Shown piece by piece: positions 16,060 through 23,780 of a DNA stretch of 24,276 nt; the first letter of the stretch is position 1, and the number at the start of each line of letters is the position of its first letter. The position numbers were made by a program, and so were the translations under genes. Under the pieces are notes generated by a model. The model saw only the letters and a program-made list of their open reading frames with translations, was not told where the DNA came from and searched no databases. The stretch is from an uncultured Collinsella sp. (lineage in GTDB: Bacteria; Actinomycetota; Coriobacteriia; Coriobacteriales; Coriobacteriaceae). Where the stretch lies: the NCBI GenBank assembly GCA_902496645.1, contig CABVBR010000019.1:1-24276 (forward strand). The letters run 5' to 3'.

Positions 16060-16605
16060 GTGCGCGTACTCAAACGAGCCCTAGCGATCGTGTATCTTGC
16101 CGCCACCATCGTGGCGCTGGGTACGCTTGTCTGCCAGTTTTGGGGGCCGTATACGTATCGCTTTATGCTGCTGATGCGCGACCCCATGCCGCGCATCGTC
16201 GTGACGGTGTGCGCCGGCGTCGTGGCGCTTGGCGTACTGCTGAGCTTTTTCCGCCTGATGTTCGCCCGTCGCGAGCCGTCCTGCGTGCATCCGGCGGGGG
16301 AGCGCAATATCGAGGTTACCCTTGCGGCGCTTTCTTCGTGCGCCAGGGCTGCTGCCGAGCGCGACGACCGCGTGATGGTTGAGCATATCGAGGCCCGCGT
16401 CCAAGGCTCCGACGATTCGCACGTCCGTTTTAAGGTCGAGGCCATCGCGCTCGATGATAAGGACGTTGCCGCTCTTGCCACCTCGATGCAGCAGCGCATC
16501 GAGAAGGCCTGCGACACCATGCTCGGCACGCCGGGTACGACCGCGCGTGTCCGTTTTTTGCCGTCCAAGACTACCGTCCAGACCGTGGAGGTTTCCGGTG
16601 AGTGA
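16060..16605 (+). CDS. amaP: Alkaline shock response membrane anchor protein AmaP
   Basis: Anchors Asp23-type proteins to the cytoplasmic membrane in the related staphylococcal system. The 181-residue protein has two N-terminal transmembrane segments (about residues 7-26 and 45-67), followed by a short basic stretch and a soluble C-terminal domain, the normal AmaP layout. The start is GTG at 16060, with AAGGGAG 6 bases upstream. Its stop overlaps the start of the next gene by 8 bases, so the two are translationally coupled. Identity rests on this topology and on the DUF2273 and Asp23 genes just downstream. Confidence 0.85.
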   Translation: MRVLKRALAIVYLAATIVALGTLVCQFWGPYTYRFMLLMRDPMPRIVVTVCAGVVALGVLLSFFRLMFARREPSCVHPAGERNIEVTLAALSSCARAAAERDDRVMVEHIEARVQGSDDSHVRFKVEAIALDDKDVAALATSMQQRIEKACDTMLGTPGTTARVRFLPSKTTVQTVEVSGE

Positions 16606-16975
16606 TACCAATCAAGATAAGACCGCTCGTACGCCGCGCCTGACGATTGACCAGAGCGCTACGCCGGCGAGCGAACCTGTTGATTCCAAAGCAGAGGCAA
16701 CCGAGTTACAAGACGCGGCAGCCGCGGATTTTGACGAGGCTATGGGTCTCATCAAGGGTACGGGCGCTGCCATCTGGAGCTATGCTGTGCGTCATCCCAA
16801 CACCACGCTCGGTGCCGTCGCTGGCTTTATCCTCGCCGTTTTGGTGCTCACGCTCGGCCTGTGGGATACGCTCGTCATTGCATTCTTCGTGCTGATCGGC
16901 GCTGTGATCGGCCAAATTCGCGACGGCGAGAACGGGATCGTCAACTTCTTCGGTCGTCTGTTTAGCGGCCGCTAA
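16598..16975 (+). CDS. DUF2273 small membrane protein
   Basis: A 125-residue protein, hydrophilic for the first 65 residues, then two adjoining membrane segments (about 70-88 and 89-107) and the family-like end GQIRDGENGIVNFFGRLF. DUF2273 proteins sit beside amaP and asp23 in many Gram-positive bacteria; their own function is unknown, probably part of the same membrane complex. The start is GTG at 16598, inside the end of amaP, with GGAGG 6 bases upstream. The N-terminal hydrophilic part is longer than in the usual 60-70-residue members. Confidence 0.85.
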   Translation: MSDTNQDKTARTPRLTIDQSATPASEPVDSKAEATELQDAAAADFDEAMGLIKGTGAAIWSYAVRHPNTTLGAVAGFILAVLVLTLGLWDTLVIAFFVLIGAVIGQIRDGENGIVNFFGRLFSGR

Positions 16976-17019
16976 TATGTATTCGACTGTCGCATCCGCG
17001 GCAGGCATAAGGAGGAACC

Positions 17020-17535
17020 ATGGCTTTTAATACGAAGGTCGATGTAGCCGATACCGAGCTCGAGGAGAACGAGGCGGTCGTCGCCGAAGCTGAGGATGTG
17101 ACGCTCGAGGACGAGGCTCTCGTCGAGGCCGAGTCCGATACGGATGAGGACGACGAGGAAGCAGACGAGTCCGAGGACTCGCTGACCTATTCCAACGGCG
17201 TGATCGAGAAGATCGTTGCCATGGCCACTCGCGAGGTTCCGCACGTTCTGGGCATGAAGGGTAACCTCATGCACTTTGTGCAGGAGCAGTTTGGTGCCGA
17301 GAATCTGACCAAGGGCGTGACGGTCGAGGTCACCGATGACAATCGCGTGGTCGTCAACATCTCCGTCATCATCGAGTACGGCGCCTATGCGCCCGCGATC
17401 TTCGACGATGTTAAGGCACGTGTCACCGAGCGCCTTGCCGCGATGACTGGCCTTGAGGTGGCGGGCGTCAACCTGCGCATCGAGGATGTCATCACCCCCG
17501 AGGAGTACGAGCACCGCACCAGCCAGCACGAATAA
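17020..17535 (+). CDS. asp23: Asp23/Gls24 family envelope stress response protein
   Basis: Cytosolic protein held at the membrane by AmaP in characterised relatives and linked to envelope stress. The 171-residue product has a very acidic N-terminal extension (residues 1-58, with runs such as DTDEDDEEADESED) and then the Asp23 domain: YSNGVIEKIVAMATREVPHVLGM, VTVEVTDDNRVVVNISVIIEYGAYAP and GLEVAGVNLRIEDV. The ATG at 17020 follows AAGGAGG at 5-base spacing, a strong site. It is the last gene of the amaP-DUF2273-asp23 operon (44 bases after DUF2273) and is followed at once by two hairpins. Confidence 0.93.
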   Translation: MAFNTKVDVADTELEENEAVVAEAEDVTLEDEALVEAESDTDEDDEEADESEDSLTYSNGVIEKIVAMATREVPHVLGMKGNLMHFVQEQFGAENLTKGVTVEVTDDNRVVVNISVIIEYGAYAPAIFDDVKARVTERLAAMTGLEVAGVNLRIEDVITPEEYEHRTSQHE

Positions 17536-17539
17536 CCTT

Positions 17540-17564
17540 CCAAAAGGGGACAGGTTTGTTTTGG
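17540..17564 (+). repeat. Short hairpin with GGGGACAGG core after asp23
   Basis: CCAAAA (17540-17545) pairs with TTTTGG (17559-17564) around GGGGACAGGTTTG, starting 5 bases after the asp23 stop. It belongs to the same pattern as the hairpin after lgt. Confidence 0.6.
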
Positions 17565-17588
17565 CAGGTTTTATCTGCGAAAACGTTA

Positions 17589-17629
17589 AACGGCCGACCG
17601 CGCAAGCAAAAGCGTGGCCGGCCGTTTCT
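17589..17629 (+). terminator. Intrinsic terminator of the asp23 operon
   Basis: AAACGGCCG (17589-17597) pairs perfectly with CGGCCGTTT (17620-17628), with two further G-C pairs after one mismatch. It follows the GGGGACAGG hairpin, so two candidate terminators stand in a row. Confidence 0.75.
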
Positions 17630-17741
17630 GTACGCTCCCGATGTAGTCATACCGCTCGTCTAACTAGGGGTTGCAATCCCCACGTTCCGCGTTACCCTAA
17701 TGGGCACATTGTTTCCAAATTGTTAACGAGGGGTTGCCGTA

Positions 17742-18764
17742 ATGGCCGACGAACACGAAACAGAAAGCAAGGCATGGGCAATTGAGGCCGCTGCGGCAGA
17801 GGCGGCGTCGCGTGCTGCCGAGGAGGTGCATCGTCCTCCCGTAGTGCCGATGGAGCGCGTGGTCGATCGCGATGTTATCGAGCGGGGCGAGCGTGCTGGT
17901 CGCAAGCGCAGCCAGGAGCCGGGCTTTCCGCGCTTTTTTGCCGAGCTCAATTTGGGCCTGATCCTCACGGCCTTTGCCATCGTTGCGTTTAAAACACCTA
18001 ATCACTTTGCTTTTGGCGGCACCTCGGGCGTGTCGGTCATTCTGTCCACGCTGTTCCCGACCCTGCCCGTCGGCGTCTTTATGTGGATTATCAATGCGGT
18101 GCTCGTCATCCTGGGCTTTATCTTTTTGGAGCGCAAGGCAATCCTGTGGAGTGTCTTTGCCTCGTTTGCGCTGTCCGCCTATGTTTCGCTGTTTGAGCTC
18201 TTTATTCCGACCGATGTCTCGATGACGGGCGATATGTGGCTCGACCTGTGCTTTGCCGTGATTCTGCCGGCGCTCGGCAGCGCTATCGTCTTTGATATTG
18301 GTGCCTCGACGGGCGGCACGGACATTCTCGCCATGATCCTCAAACGTCGCACGACGCTCGAGATTGGCCGCGCCCTGCTGTTGGTCGATATCGGCATTGT
18401 GACCATCGCGGCCTTCTTGTACGGCCCGCGCGTCGGTCTGTATTGCGTGCTTGGCCTGTTTGCCAAGACGCTCGTGGTCGACAAGGCCATCGAGAGCATT
18501 CACCTGCGCAAAGTCTGCACGGTCATTTGCTCCGAGCCCCTTAAGGTCGAGGAGTTTATCGTCAAACATCTCAACCGCACGGCGACTATCAGCCGCGGCT
18601 ACGGCGCCTTCTCGGGCAAGTGCGTGACGGTGATCATGAGCGTGCTGAGTCGTCGCGAGGCCGTGCAACTGCGTCGCTACGCGCGCGAGATCGATCCGGG
18701 TGCCTTTATCACGATTGTCGACAGCTCCGAGATCGTCGGCAAGGGTTTCCGTGGAACGAACTAA
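17742..18764 (+). CDS. YitT family membrane protein (DUF161 + DUF2179)
   Basis: Integral membrane protein of unknown function; the family is widespread in Gram-positive bacteria and often present in several copies. The 340-residue protein has an unusual hydrophilic N-terminal extension of about 65 residues, rich in Ala and Glu and then in charged residues. Six hydrophobic segments follow (about 68-250), with NHFAFGGTSGVSVI and ASTGGTDILAMIL, both typical of YitT. A soluble C-terminal DUF2179 domain (about 255-335) is recognisable by the ISRGYGAFSGK and FITIVDSSEIVGKGF blocks. The ATG at 17742 has GAGGGG 7 bases upstream. It is probably a single gene: terminators separate it from asp23. Confidence 0.9.
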   Translation: MADEHETESKAWAIEAAAAEAASRAAEEVHRPPVVPMERVVDRDVIERGERAGRKRSQEPGFPRFFAELNLGLILTAFAIVAFKTPNHFAFGGTSGVSVILSTLFPTLPVGVFMWIINAVLVILGFIFLERKAILWSVFASFALSAYVSLFELFIPTDVSMTGDMWLDLCFAVILPALGSAIVFDIGASTGGTDILAMILKRRTTLEIGRALLLVDIGIVTIAAFLYGPRVGLYCVLGLFAKTLVVDKAIESIHLRKVCTVICSEPLKVEEFIVKHLNRTATISRGYGAFSGKCVTVIMSVLSRREAVQLRRYAREIDPGAFITIVDSSEIVGKGFRGTN

Positions 18765-18830
18765 CGCAGACGTATTCAACGAACCGCCTGCTGGCGCCGT
18801 GTACCTTGCAAATCGGTCATCTTTGAGTAT

Positions 18831-18859
18831 TTGACCCCACATTGGGCAATAATGATGCT
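18831..18859 (+). promoter_or_regulatory. Candidate promoter of the zinc-ribbon gene
   Basis: TTGACC (18831-18836) is a good -35 box; after 17 bases GATGCT, preceded by T, is a poor -10 box. The leader to the start at 18914 would be about 50 bases. Confidence 0.3.
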
Positions 18860-18913
18860 AAAGACATCGTTTGCGATCCAAGTGATTCGCTCAAGATACG
18901 AAGGGATGATTCT

Positions 18914-20197
18914 ATGTTCTGTTCGCAGTGTGGTGCCCCCATGGGCGACAACGATAAGTTCTGTGGTGCGTGTGGTGCCCCCAATGCCGGTGCCGCAGCC
19001 TCTGCCCCTCAGGGTCAGCCCCAGCAGTTTGTTCCGCAACCGCCCGTGGCGAATGCGTCCAAGGGCTGTGTGGCTCAGGCGTTTGAGGACATGACCAAGA
19101 CGCCGGGCGTGCTGCAGCGCGTGTGCCAGATTGCCTTTTTACCGGCGCTGATTTGTGTTGCGTCGGTACTCGTGCTGTTTATTCCCGTTATTGGCGGCAT
19201 TGCAGCTGCCATCGGCTTTTTGGCAGCTTGCATTGCGAGCGTGTGTGGTTCCGGCTTTGGTATTGAGTGGGGTCGCGATCTGTCGCTCAAGGTTGATGAC
19301 GGTATGGATCGTCCACTCATGCGTTCCACGTCGTTTGGCCTCGGAGTCTTTTCGAGCGTTATTTCGGTCGTGCTCGAGGTTATCGCTGCCATTCCCGTTA
19401 TCGGTGTAGTGCTTTCGCTGGTGGAGAGCGTGGTAATTGGCGCCGCGGGCTCGTATTCGTATTACGGCTCTTATGCGCTCGAGGCTGCGCTGTTTGGCTC
19501 GCTTGGCCTGCTTGTCCTGGCTATGATTGCCACGGCGGTCCTGGGGGTCTTCTTTAAGATGTTCGCCGACATCGCCGTGATGCGCTTTGCGGTGACCGGT
19601 CGTGTGGAGAGCGCGTTTTCGCTCGACAAGGTCTGGGCGGCCTTTAAGCACAACAAGACCAAACTGTTCTGCGCTTCGTTCCTTCCCGAGTTTTTGACGG
19701 GCCTGGTCGCCAACGTTGTCACCTGGATCCTGACGTTCGTCTTTGGCACCATTGCCTCTGTCGGTATGTATAGCTACTACTACCGTCCTACGGCTATTGA
19801 GGCGCTTGTTACCGGCGGTGGCATCACGCTCGTATTGTTCTTGGTGCTGACGGCGTTTGTCACGGTATTCCTCACGGTCTTTGGCAAGATGCTCAAGCAC
19901 CGTGCCGTTGGCTATTGGGTCGCGCGCTACGCAAGCGAGTGGGCCGACGAGGACAAGGACGACGTCCTGACTTTTGTGCTGCCGTTTGAGAAGAAGGCTG
20001 ACCCTTCGGGTCACGGTGCTCCGGATGCTTCGCCGGCACCTGCACCTGTTCCCGCGCCCGAGCCTGAGCCGGCGCCCGAGCCTGAACCGGCGCCCGAGTC
20101 TGAGACGGCATCTGAGCCTGAGCCTGAGCCGGCACCTGCACCTGCACCTGAGTCGGCGTCCGAGCCAAGCTCCGACGAGGAGCCTCAGGACGAGTAG
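18914..20197 (+). CDS. Zinc-ribbon multi-spanning membrane protein with PEP-rich tail
   Basis: A 427-residue protein whose function I do not recognise beyond its layout. It begins with a small zinc ribbon, CSQC (3-6) and CGAC (17-20), then a short Pro/Gln linker. Next comes a hydrophobic region of about six to seven membrane segments (about 70-355) resembling DUF4013-type proteins. The tail is a hydrophilic acidic region of about 60 residues built of PAPEPEP-like repeats ending in DEEPQDE. The start is ATG 18914, with AAGGGATG just upstream; the open frame continues 24 codons further but breaks the usual rule that the zinc ribbon sits at the very N terminus. The zinc ribbon and tail would be cytosolic. 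Confidence 0.8.
   Translation: MFCSQCGAPMGDNDKFCGACGAPNAGAAASAPQGQPQQFVPQPPVANASKGCVAQAFEDMTKTPGVLQRVCQIAFLPALICVASVLVLFIPVIGGIAAAIGFLAACIASVCGSGFGIEWGRDLSLKVDDGMDRPLMRSTSFGLGVFSSVISVVLEVIAAIPVIGVVLSLVESVVIGAAGSYSYYGSYALEAALFGSLGLLVLAMIATAVLGVFFKMFADIAVMRFAVTGRVESAFSLDKVWAAFKHNKTKLFCASFLPEFLTGLVANVVTWILTFVFGTIASVGMYSYYYRPTAIEALVTGGGITLVLFLVLTAFVTVFLTVFGKMLKHRAVGYWVARYASEWADEDKDDVLTFVLPFEKKADPSGHGAPDASPAPAPVPAPEPEPAPEPEPAPESETASEPEPEPAPAPAPESASEPSSDEEPQDE
20036..20165 (+). repeat. Degenerate tandem repeat coding for Pro-Ala-Pro-Glu units
   Basis: Repeats of GAGCCTGAGCCGGCGCCC and variants (about 18 bp) encode the PEPEPAP tail of the zinc-ribbon protein. Such arrays can change length by slippage without breaking the frame when the unit is a multiple of three. 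Confidence 0.7.
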
Positions 20198-20213
20198 CCA
20201 CGCCGTCTGCCAT

Positions 20214-20241
20214 TTGGGGACGGGGTAGAAATGGTAGAAAT
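20214..20241. repeat. GGGGACGGGG element with 9-bp tandem repeat
   Basis: CATTTGGGGACGGGGT matches the core of the two elements near 9715 and 11312 apart from one extra G. It is followed by two exact copies of GGTAGAAAT (20224-20232 and 20233-20241). Confidence 0.5.
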
Positions 20242-20255
20242 AGCGCTTGAAGAAT

Positions 20256-20293
20256 GAGCGGGGGCGGACGTTTCGATACGTCCGCCCCCGCTC
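20256..20293. terminator. Bidirectional terminator between convergent genes
   Basis: GAGCGGGGGCGGACGT (20256-20271) and its exact complement (20278-20293) make a perfect 16-bp GC-rich stem with a 6-base loop. It lies between the zinc-ribbon gene (+) and the M20 gene (-), so it probably serves both. T runs on either side are weak. Confidence 0.8.
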
Positions 20294-20328
20294 TGCTTTA
20301 GCCAGGCTGTTATGGATGGGTGTGACGA

Positions 20329-21792
20329 CTACTCGTCGTGTTTCTCCTCGCGGCGTGCAGCAGCGCGTGCGTCGTGGATGCCCTTGATCGCGGCATGGCG
20401 AGCCGTTCGGGCATCGTGCATGGCGTCGCGGGCCTCGGCGGCCGTGGCCTTGGCAGAGCGCAGTTTGGCTGCCAGGTCGGGATTGGTCTCGGCGACCGCG
20501 GCAATCGTGGGGCCGTCGAGCTCTTCTTGTGTGGGCTCGGCCAAAAAGTCGATGGCATATTGGGCGGCCACCATGGAGCCCTTTGCCAGCACAGTCTCGT
20601 CGATCTTGTAGAAGCAGGAATGTTGGGCGTACGTGGCGCCAATCTTGGGGTTGCGCGTACCTACAAAGGCGAGCACGCCCGGTACGCGGCGCAGGTACTC
20701 CGAAAAATCCTCGCCCGAAAGCGTGCCGCGGTAATGACCTTGACCGGTGGGGCCCAGGCATTTGATTACTGCTTGGCGGCAGCGCTCGCTCGAGGCGGCA
20801 TCGTTTTCGACCTTGTAATTGGCGATGGTGTAGTCGGTGAGCTCTGCCTCGGCGCCCAAGGCGGCCGCGGTATGCTCCACGATGCGGCGCATGAGCTCCG
20901 GCATTTCCTCGTGGGTCGAATCGCCGTAGGTGCGCACCGTGCCGGCGAGGTAGGCCGTGCCGGCGATAACGTTGCGCGCGGTGCCGCCGTGCAGCTCGCC
21001 GACGGTAATGACGGCCGGCTCGTAGGGACTGATCTCGCGCGAAACGATGGTCTGCAGAGCGTTGACGATCTCGGCGGCAACCATAACGGCGTCGTGACCG
21101 CGCTGGGGCATGGCGCCGTGGCACGAGGTGCCGCGGACGTCGATGCGGAACCAGTCGGTATTGGCCATGCGCGGTCCGGGCTCGCAGCTCACGGTGCCGG
21201 CGTCGACCTCACTCCAGATGTGCGCGGCGTAGGCGCCATCGACGCCGTCGAGCACGCCCGTGCCGATCATGAGCTTGGCGCCCTGGCCGTTTTCCTCGCT
21301 GGGCTGGAACACGATGCGGACTTCGCCGTGGATGTCGTCGGTCATATGGCGCAGGATCTGCAGCGTGCCGAGCATCATGGCGATGTGGCAGTCGTGGCCG
21401 CAGGCGTGCATGCAGCCCTCGTTGACGCTGGCAAACTCCTCGCCGGTCTGCTCGGTGACGGGCAGGGCGTCGATGTCGGCGCGCAGCAGGATGCGGCGGC
21501 GTGGCGTGCCGTCCTCGTGGTAGGCATCCGGCGCGGTGCCGCGAAGGGTCGCCACCAGGCCCGTCTTGAGGGGACGCTCGTAGGGGATATTCATGGCGTC
21601 GAGCTGGTTGGCGATGTCGGAGGTCGTGCGCTCCTCGGCAAGGCTCAGCTCCGGGTGCTTATGGAAGTGCCGGCGCTGCTTGATGATATAGGGTTCAAAC
21701 TCGGTAGCGATATCTTGGATGGCTGCGGTGACGTCGTCAGCCGCTCGCACCTCGGTCGCCGCCATAATCTGCTGTGCCTTGGTCTTCGTCAT
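20329..21792 (-). CDS. M20 family peptidase / N-acyl amino acid amidohydrolase
   Basis: Metal-dependent amidase of the M20D type (hippurate hydrolase, aminoacylase and indole-acetyl-amino-acid hydrolase relatives), predicted to remove acyl groups from N-acyl amino acids. The 487-residue product has RRHFHKHPELS (40-50), the Asp of RADID, HACGHD (129-134), SEEN (165-168), HIWSE (His191), GTSCHGAMPQRGHDAV in the dimerisation domain and TYAQHSCFYKIDE with His391. All metal and catalytic positions are present. Family members usually stop near residue 400-420; here a 70-residue Ala/Arg/Lys-rich, probably helical tail follows. The start is the ATG ending at 21792, with AAGGAG 10 bases upstream; the open frame runs on another 245 codons only as an antisense artefact of the neighbouring gene. 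It is divergent from the amidohydrolase gene. Confidence 0.92.
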   Translation of the reverse strand: MTKTKAQQIMAATEVRAADDVTAAIQDIATEFEPYIIKQRRHFHKHPELSLAEERTTSDIANQLDAMNIPYERPLKTGLVATLRGTAPDAYHEDGTPRRRILLRADIDALPVTEQTGEEFASVNEGCMHACGHDCHIAMMLGTLQILRHMTDDIHGEVRIVFQPSEENGQGAKLMIGTGVLDGVDGAYAAHIWSEVDAGTVSCEPGPRMANTDWFRIDVRGTSCHGAMPQRGHDAVMVAAEIVNALQTIVSREISPYEPAVITVGELHGGTARNVIAGTAYLAGTVRTYGDSTHEEMPELMRRIVEHTAAALGAEAELTDYTIANYKVENDAASSERCRQAVIKCLGPTGQGHYRGTLSGEDFSEYLRRVPGVLAFVGTRNPKIGATYAQHSCFYKIDETVLAKGSMVAAQYAIDFLAEPTQEELDGPTIAAVAETNPDLAAKLRSAKATAAEARDAMHDARTARHAAIKGIHDARAAARREEKHDE

Positions 21793-21843
21793 GGTCGATT
21801 TGCTCCTTGCTGGGTTGATCGCAAAATCGTACAGGCTCTCTCC

Positions 21844-21873
21844 AGTATGCCACCTGCCGCTAGGGCTGGTAAA
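21844..21873 (-). promoter_or_regulatory. Candidate promoter of the M20 gene
   Basis: On the minus strand TTTACC (21873-21868), an 18-base spacer and CATACT (21849-21844) give a 4/6 and 4/6 match to consensus, about 50 bases before the start codon. Confidence 0.35.
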
Positions 21874-21897
21874 GTTGCCGTTTGCCGCTTGGGGTTT

Positions 21898-21906
21898 TGT
21901 TACAAG
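21898..21906 (+). promoter_or_regulatory. Candidate extended -10 of the amidohydrolase gene
   Basis: TGTTACAAG (TGn + TACAAG) lies in the divergent control region; a TTGCCG at 21875-21880 is 20 bases upstream, a little far for a -35 box. Confidence 0.35.
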
Positions 21907-21960
21907 GGCGGGGGAGTACACTCGGGGGTGTTGAATTTCCTGCCAGAGATGGGGATGCCC

Positions 21961-23598
21961 ATGCAACATATCGATCGGATTATCCGCTCCAAGAACGTCT
22001 TTACCGCGCAAGACGGCATCGATACCGCCCGCGAGCTGGCGATTGCCATCGCAGGCGACCGTATCGTCGCAGTCGGTGCGCCCGATGACGTGATTGCCGC
22101 CGCGCCTGCCGCCACGCCGGTTATCGACTACGGCGAGCAGTTTGTCTGCCCCGGTTTCCACGATGCGCACCTGCATTTCTTCCATACTTCGGTTGGCTCC
22201 TCGCCGTACATGCTCATGGATATGGGCACGTCCGAGGCGGCGCTGGTGCAACACGCGCTCGAGTTTTCCCAGGACCTGCCCGACGACGCTTGGGTTGTGA
22301 CTCAGGGCTGGCGCGACTACCGTTGGGACCCGCCCGAGCATCCTACCAAGGCGTCGCTCGATGCGGCATTCCCCGATCGCCCCTGCGTTATGTATTCGGG
22401 TGACGGGCACACGCTTTGGCTCAACAGCCGCGCACTCGAGGCGCTCGGCGTCACGCGCGACAGCGAGCCGCCAGCGGGCGGCAGCTACGACAAGGACGCA
22501 AACGGCGAGCTCACGGGCATTGCTCACGAGGCGGCTGCCATGCAGCTGCTACCGCGCTGCCTTGAGTGGCTGGGCGAGGATCGCATCGCAAGCGCTTACG
22601 CCGATCAAATGAGGCGTATGGCCGAGCAGGGCATCACCTCGATATGCGATATGTCGCTCATGCCCATGCCGGGCTGCGATTTTATCCGCGACGACGTCTA
22701 CGACAAACTGCAGGCAGCCGGCAAGTTGGGCATCCGAGCCCATCTGTTCCCCACGCTGCTGGATGACCAGTCGCACTTGGAAGAGCTGCAGGCACGTTAC
22801 GCGAACAATGTGCTGCTCTCGGCACCGGGCTTTAAGCAGTTCTTCGACGGCGTGTCGAGCGAACACACGGCGTATCTCACCGAGCCCTATACCAATCCGC
22901 GCTTCCCGGGCGACCAGGGCCGTCTGACGGTTCCCGCCGAGCGCATGCGCAAGCTAGTTCTGGCGGCCGCGGAGCGCGGCCACACCGTGCGCATCCACGT
23001 CATCGGCGACGGTGCCATCCATGCCGCGCTCGATATCTTTGAGGAGGCGGCAGAGCTGTACGGCCTGCCCCAGCACGGTCATAACACGCTCGAGCATCTG
23101 GAGAACCTCTTGCCCGAGGACATCGATCGTCTACGCCAGCTTAACGTCGTTGCCTCGAGCCAGCCCTGCCATATCACGCTCGACCCAGGTGGTCCGGAGC
23201 GCGACCTGGGCTTGGAGCGCAGCCGCATCATGTGGCCGTTTGCAACCTATAAGCAGCGCGGCATCCGCCAAGCCTTCGGTACTGACAGCCCTATCACGCC
23301 CGTTACCAGCATGAACGTGCTCTACACGGCTATCACGCGCCAGGACCCCAAAAGTCACTGGCCCGAGGGCGGCTGGCTGCCGAGCGAGCGCATCGATGCA
23401 GCAACAGCCCTGCGCAACTACACCCTGGGCAGCGCCTATGCAGCGGGCGACGAGCAAAACCTCGGCAGCCTAGAGCCCGGCAAATACGCCGACCTGGTAG
23501 TCCTGGACCAAAACCCACTCACCATCGACCCCCAAGAACTCCAAGCCACCAAGGTTCAGGCCACCTACCTGGCAGGCAACTTGATTTACGAGCGCTGA
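21961..23598 (+). CDS. Amidohydrolase_3 family (YtcJ-like) hydrolase
   Basis: Metal-dependent hydrolase of the amidohydrolase superfamily (PF07969); the substrate is unknown, and related enzymes act on cyclic amides or N-acyl compounds. The 545-residue product has an N-terminal beta-sandwich strand region, then the metal motif CPGFHDAHLHF (His70 and His72), GWRDYRWDPP, a long TIM-barrel with IHVIGDGAI (His ligand), ASSQPCHITLD, GTDSPITP (Asp ligand), and the C-terminal LGSLEPGKYADLVVLDQNPL block typical of the family. Several starts are possible in frame: GTG 21928 and ATG 21949, 21955 and 21961. I chose 21961 because GGGG is 6 bases upstream and the protein then starts at the usual place, but the GTG has a GGGGGAG 11 bases before it. 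The open frame continues far upstream as an antisense artefact of the M20 gene. Confidence 0.9.
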   Translation: MQHIDRIIRSKNVFTAQDGIDTARELAIAIAGDRIVAVGAPDDVIAAAPAATPVIDYGEQFVCPGFHDAHLHFFHTSVGSSPYMLMDMGTSEAALVQHALEFSQDLPDDAWVVTQGWRDYRWDPPEHPTKASLDAAFPDRPCVMYSGDGHTLWLNSRALEALGVTRDSEPPAGGSYDKDANGELTGIAHEAAAMQLLPRCLEWLGEDRIASAYADQMRRMAEQGITSICDMSLMPMPGCDFIRDDVYDKLQAAGKLGIRAHLFPTLLDDQSHLEELQARYANNVLLSAPGFKQFFDGVSSEHTAYLTEPYTNPRFPGDQGRLTVPAERMRKLVLAAAERGHTVRIHVIGDGAIHAALDIFEEAAELYGLPQHGHNTLEHLENLLPEDIDRLRQLNVVASSQPCHITLDPGGPERDLGLERSRIMWPFATYKQRGIRQAFGTDSPITPVTSMNVLYTAITRQDPKSHWPEGGWLPSERIDAATALRNYTLGSAYAAGDEQNLGSLEPGKYADLVVLDQNPLTIDPQELQATKVQATYLAGNLIYER

Positions 23599-23616
23599 TA
23601 TTCATGTCGTACCGTT

Positions 23617-23664
23617 AAACGCGGCTCATGCAGCCTATTTTGGGATGGCGCTCGAGCCGCGTTT
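23617..23664 (+). terminator. Terminator after the amidohydrolase gene
   Basis: AAACGCGGCTC (23617-23627) pairs perfectly with GAGCCGCGTTT (23654-23664), 18 bases after the stop, with a 26-base loop. Confidence 0.75.
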
Positions 23665-23723
23665 GCGTTTCGGTGGGGATCCGCCATGAGCGTCCCTGCT
23701 CTGTTGGATTTGGGCGCGGGGTT

Positions 23724-23773
23724 GAGGTACTGCTGCTCCGTGCGTTCAATTTGGACATCAGCAGTGCAACCTC
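23724..23773. other. Imperfect hairpin in the gene-free right end
   Basis: GAGGT plus ACTGCTG (23724-23735) pairs with CAGCAGT-gca-ACCTC (23759-23773), a 12-bp stem with a 3-base bulge. It is not next to a gene end, so a terminator role is unlikely. Confidence 0.4.
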
Positions 23774-23780
23774 ATGTGTT

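Noticed and set aside
17667..17681. GGGGTTGCAATCCCC, resembling the T-arm of a tRNA
   Set aside because: No matching acceptor, D or anticodon arms can be found upstream, and the loop departs from the TTCRANY consensus.
17697..18842. 381-residue minus-strand open frame opposite the YitT gene
   Set aside because: Mirror frame of a well-supported membrane protein; no ribosome site and no recognisable domain.
19139..21124. 661-residue minus-strand open frame across the zinc-ribbon gene and part of the M20 gene
   Set aside because: Arg-rich low-complexity translation with no domains, overlapping two supported genes and a terminator.
20338..21960. Plus-strand open frame continuous with the amidohydrolase gene, giving a 1086-residue protein
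   Set aside because: It is antisense to the M20 gene, which has all its catalytic motifs; the long frame follows from high-GC codon bias. The true start lies near 21961.
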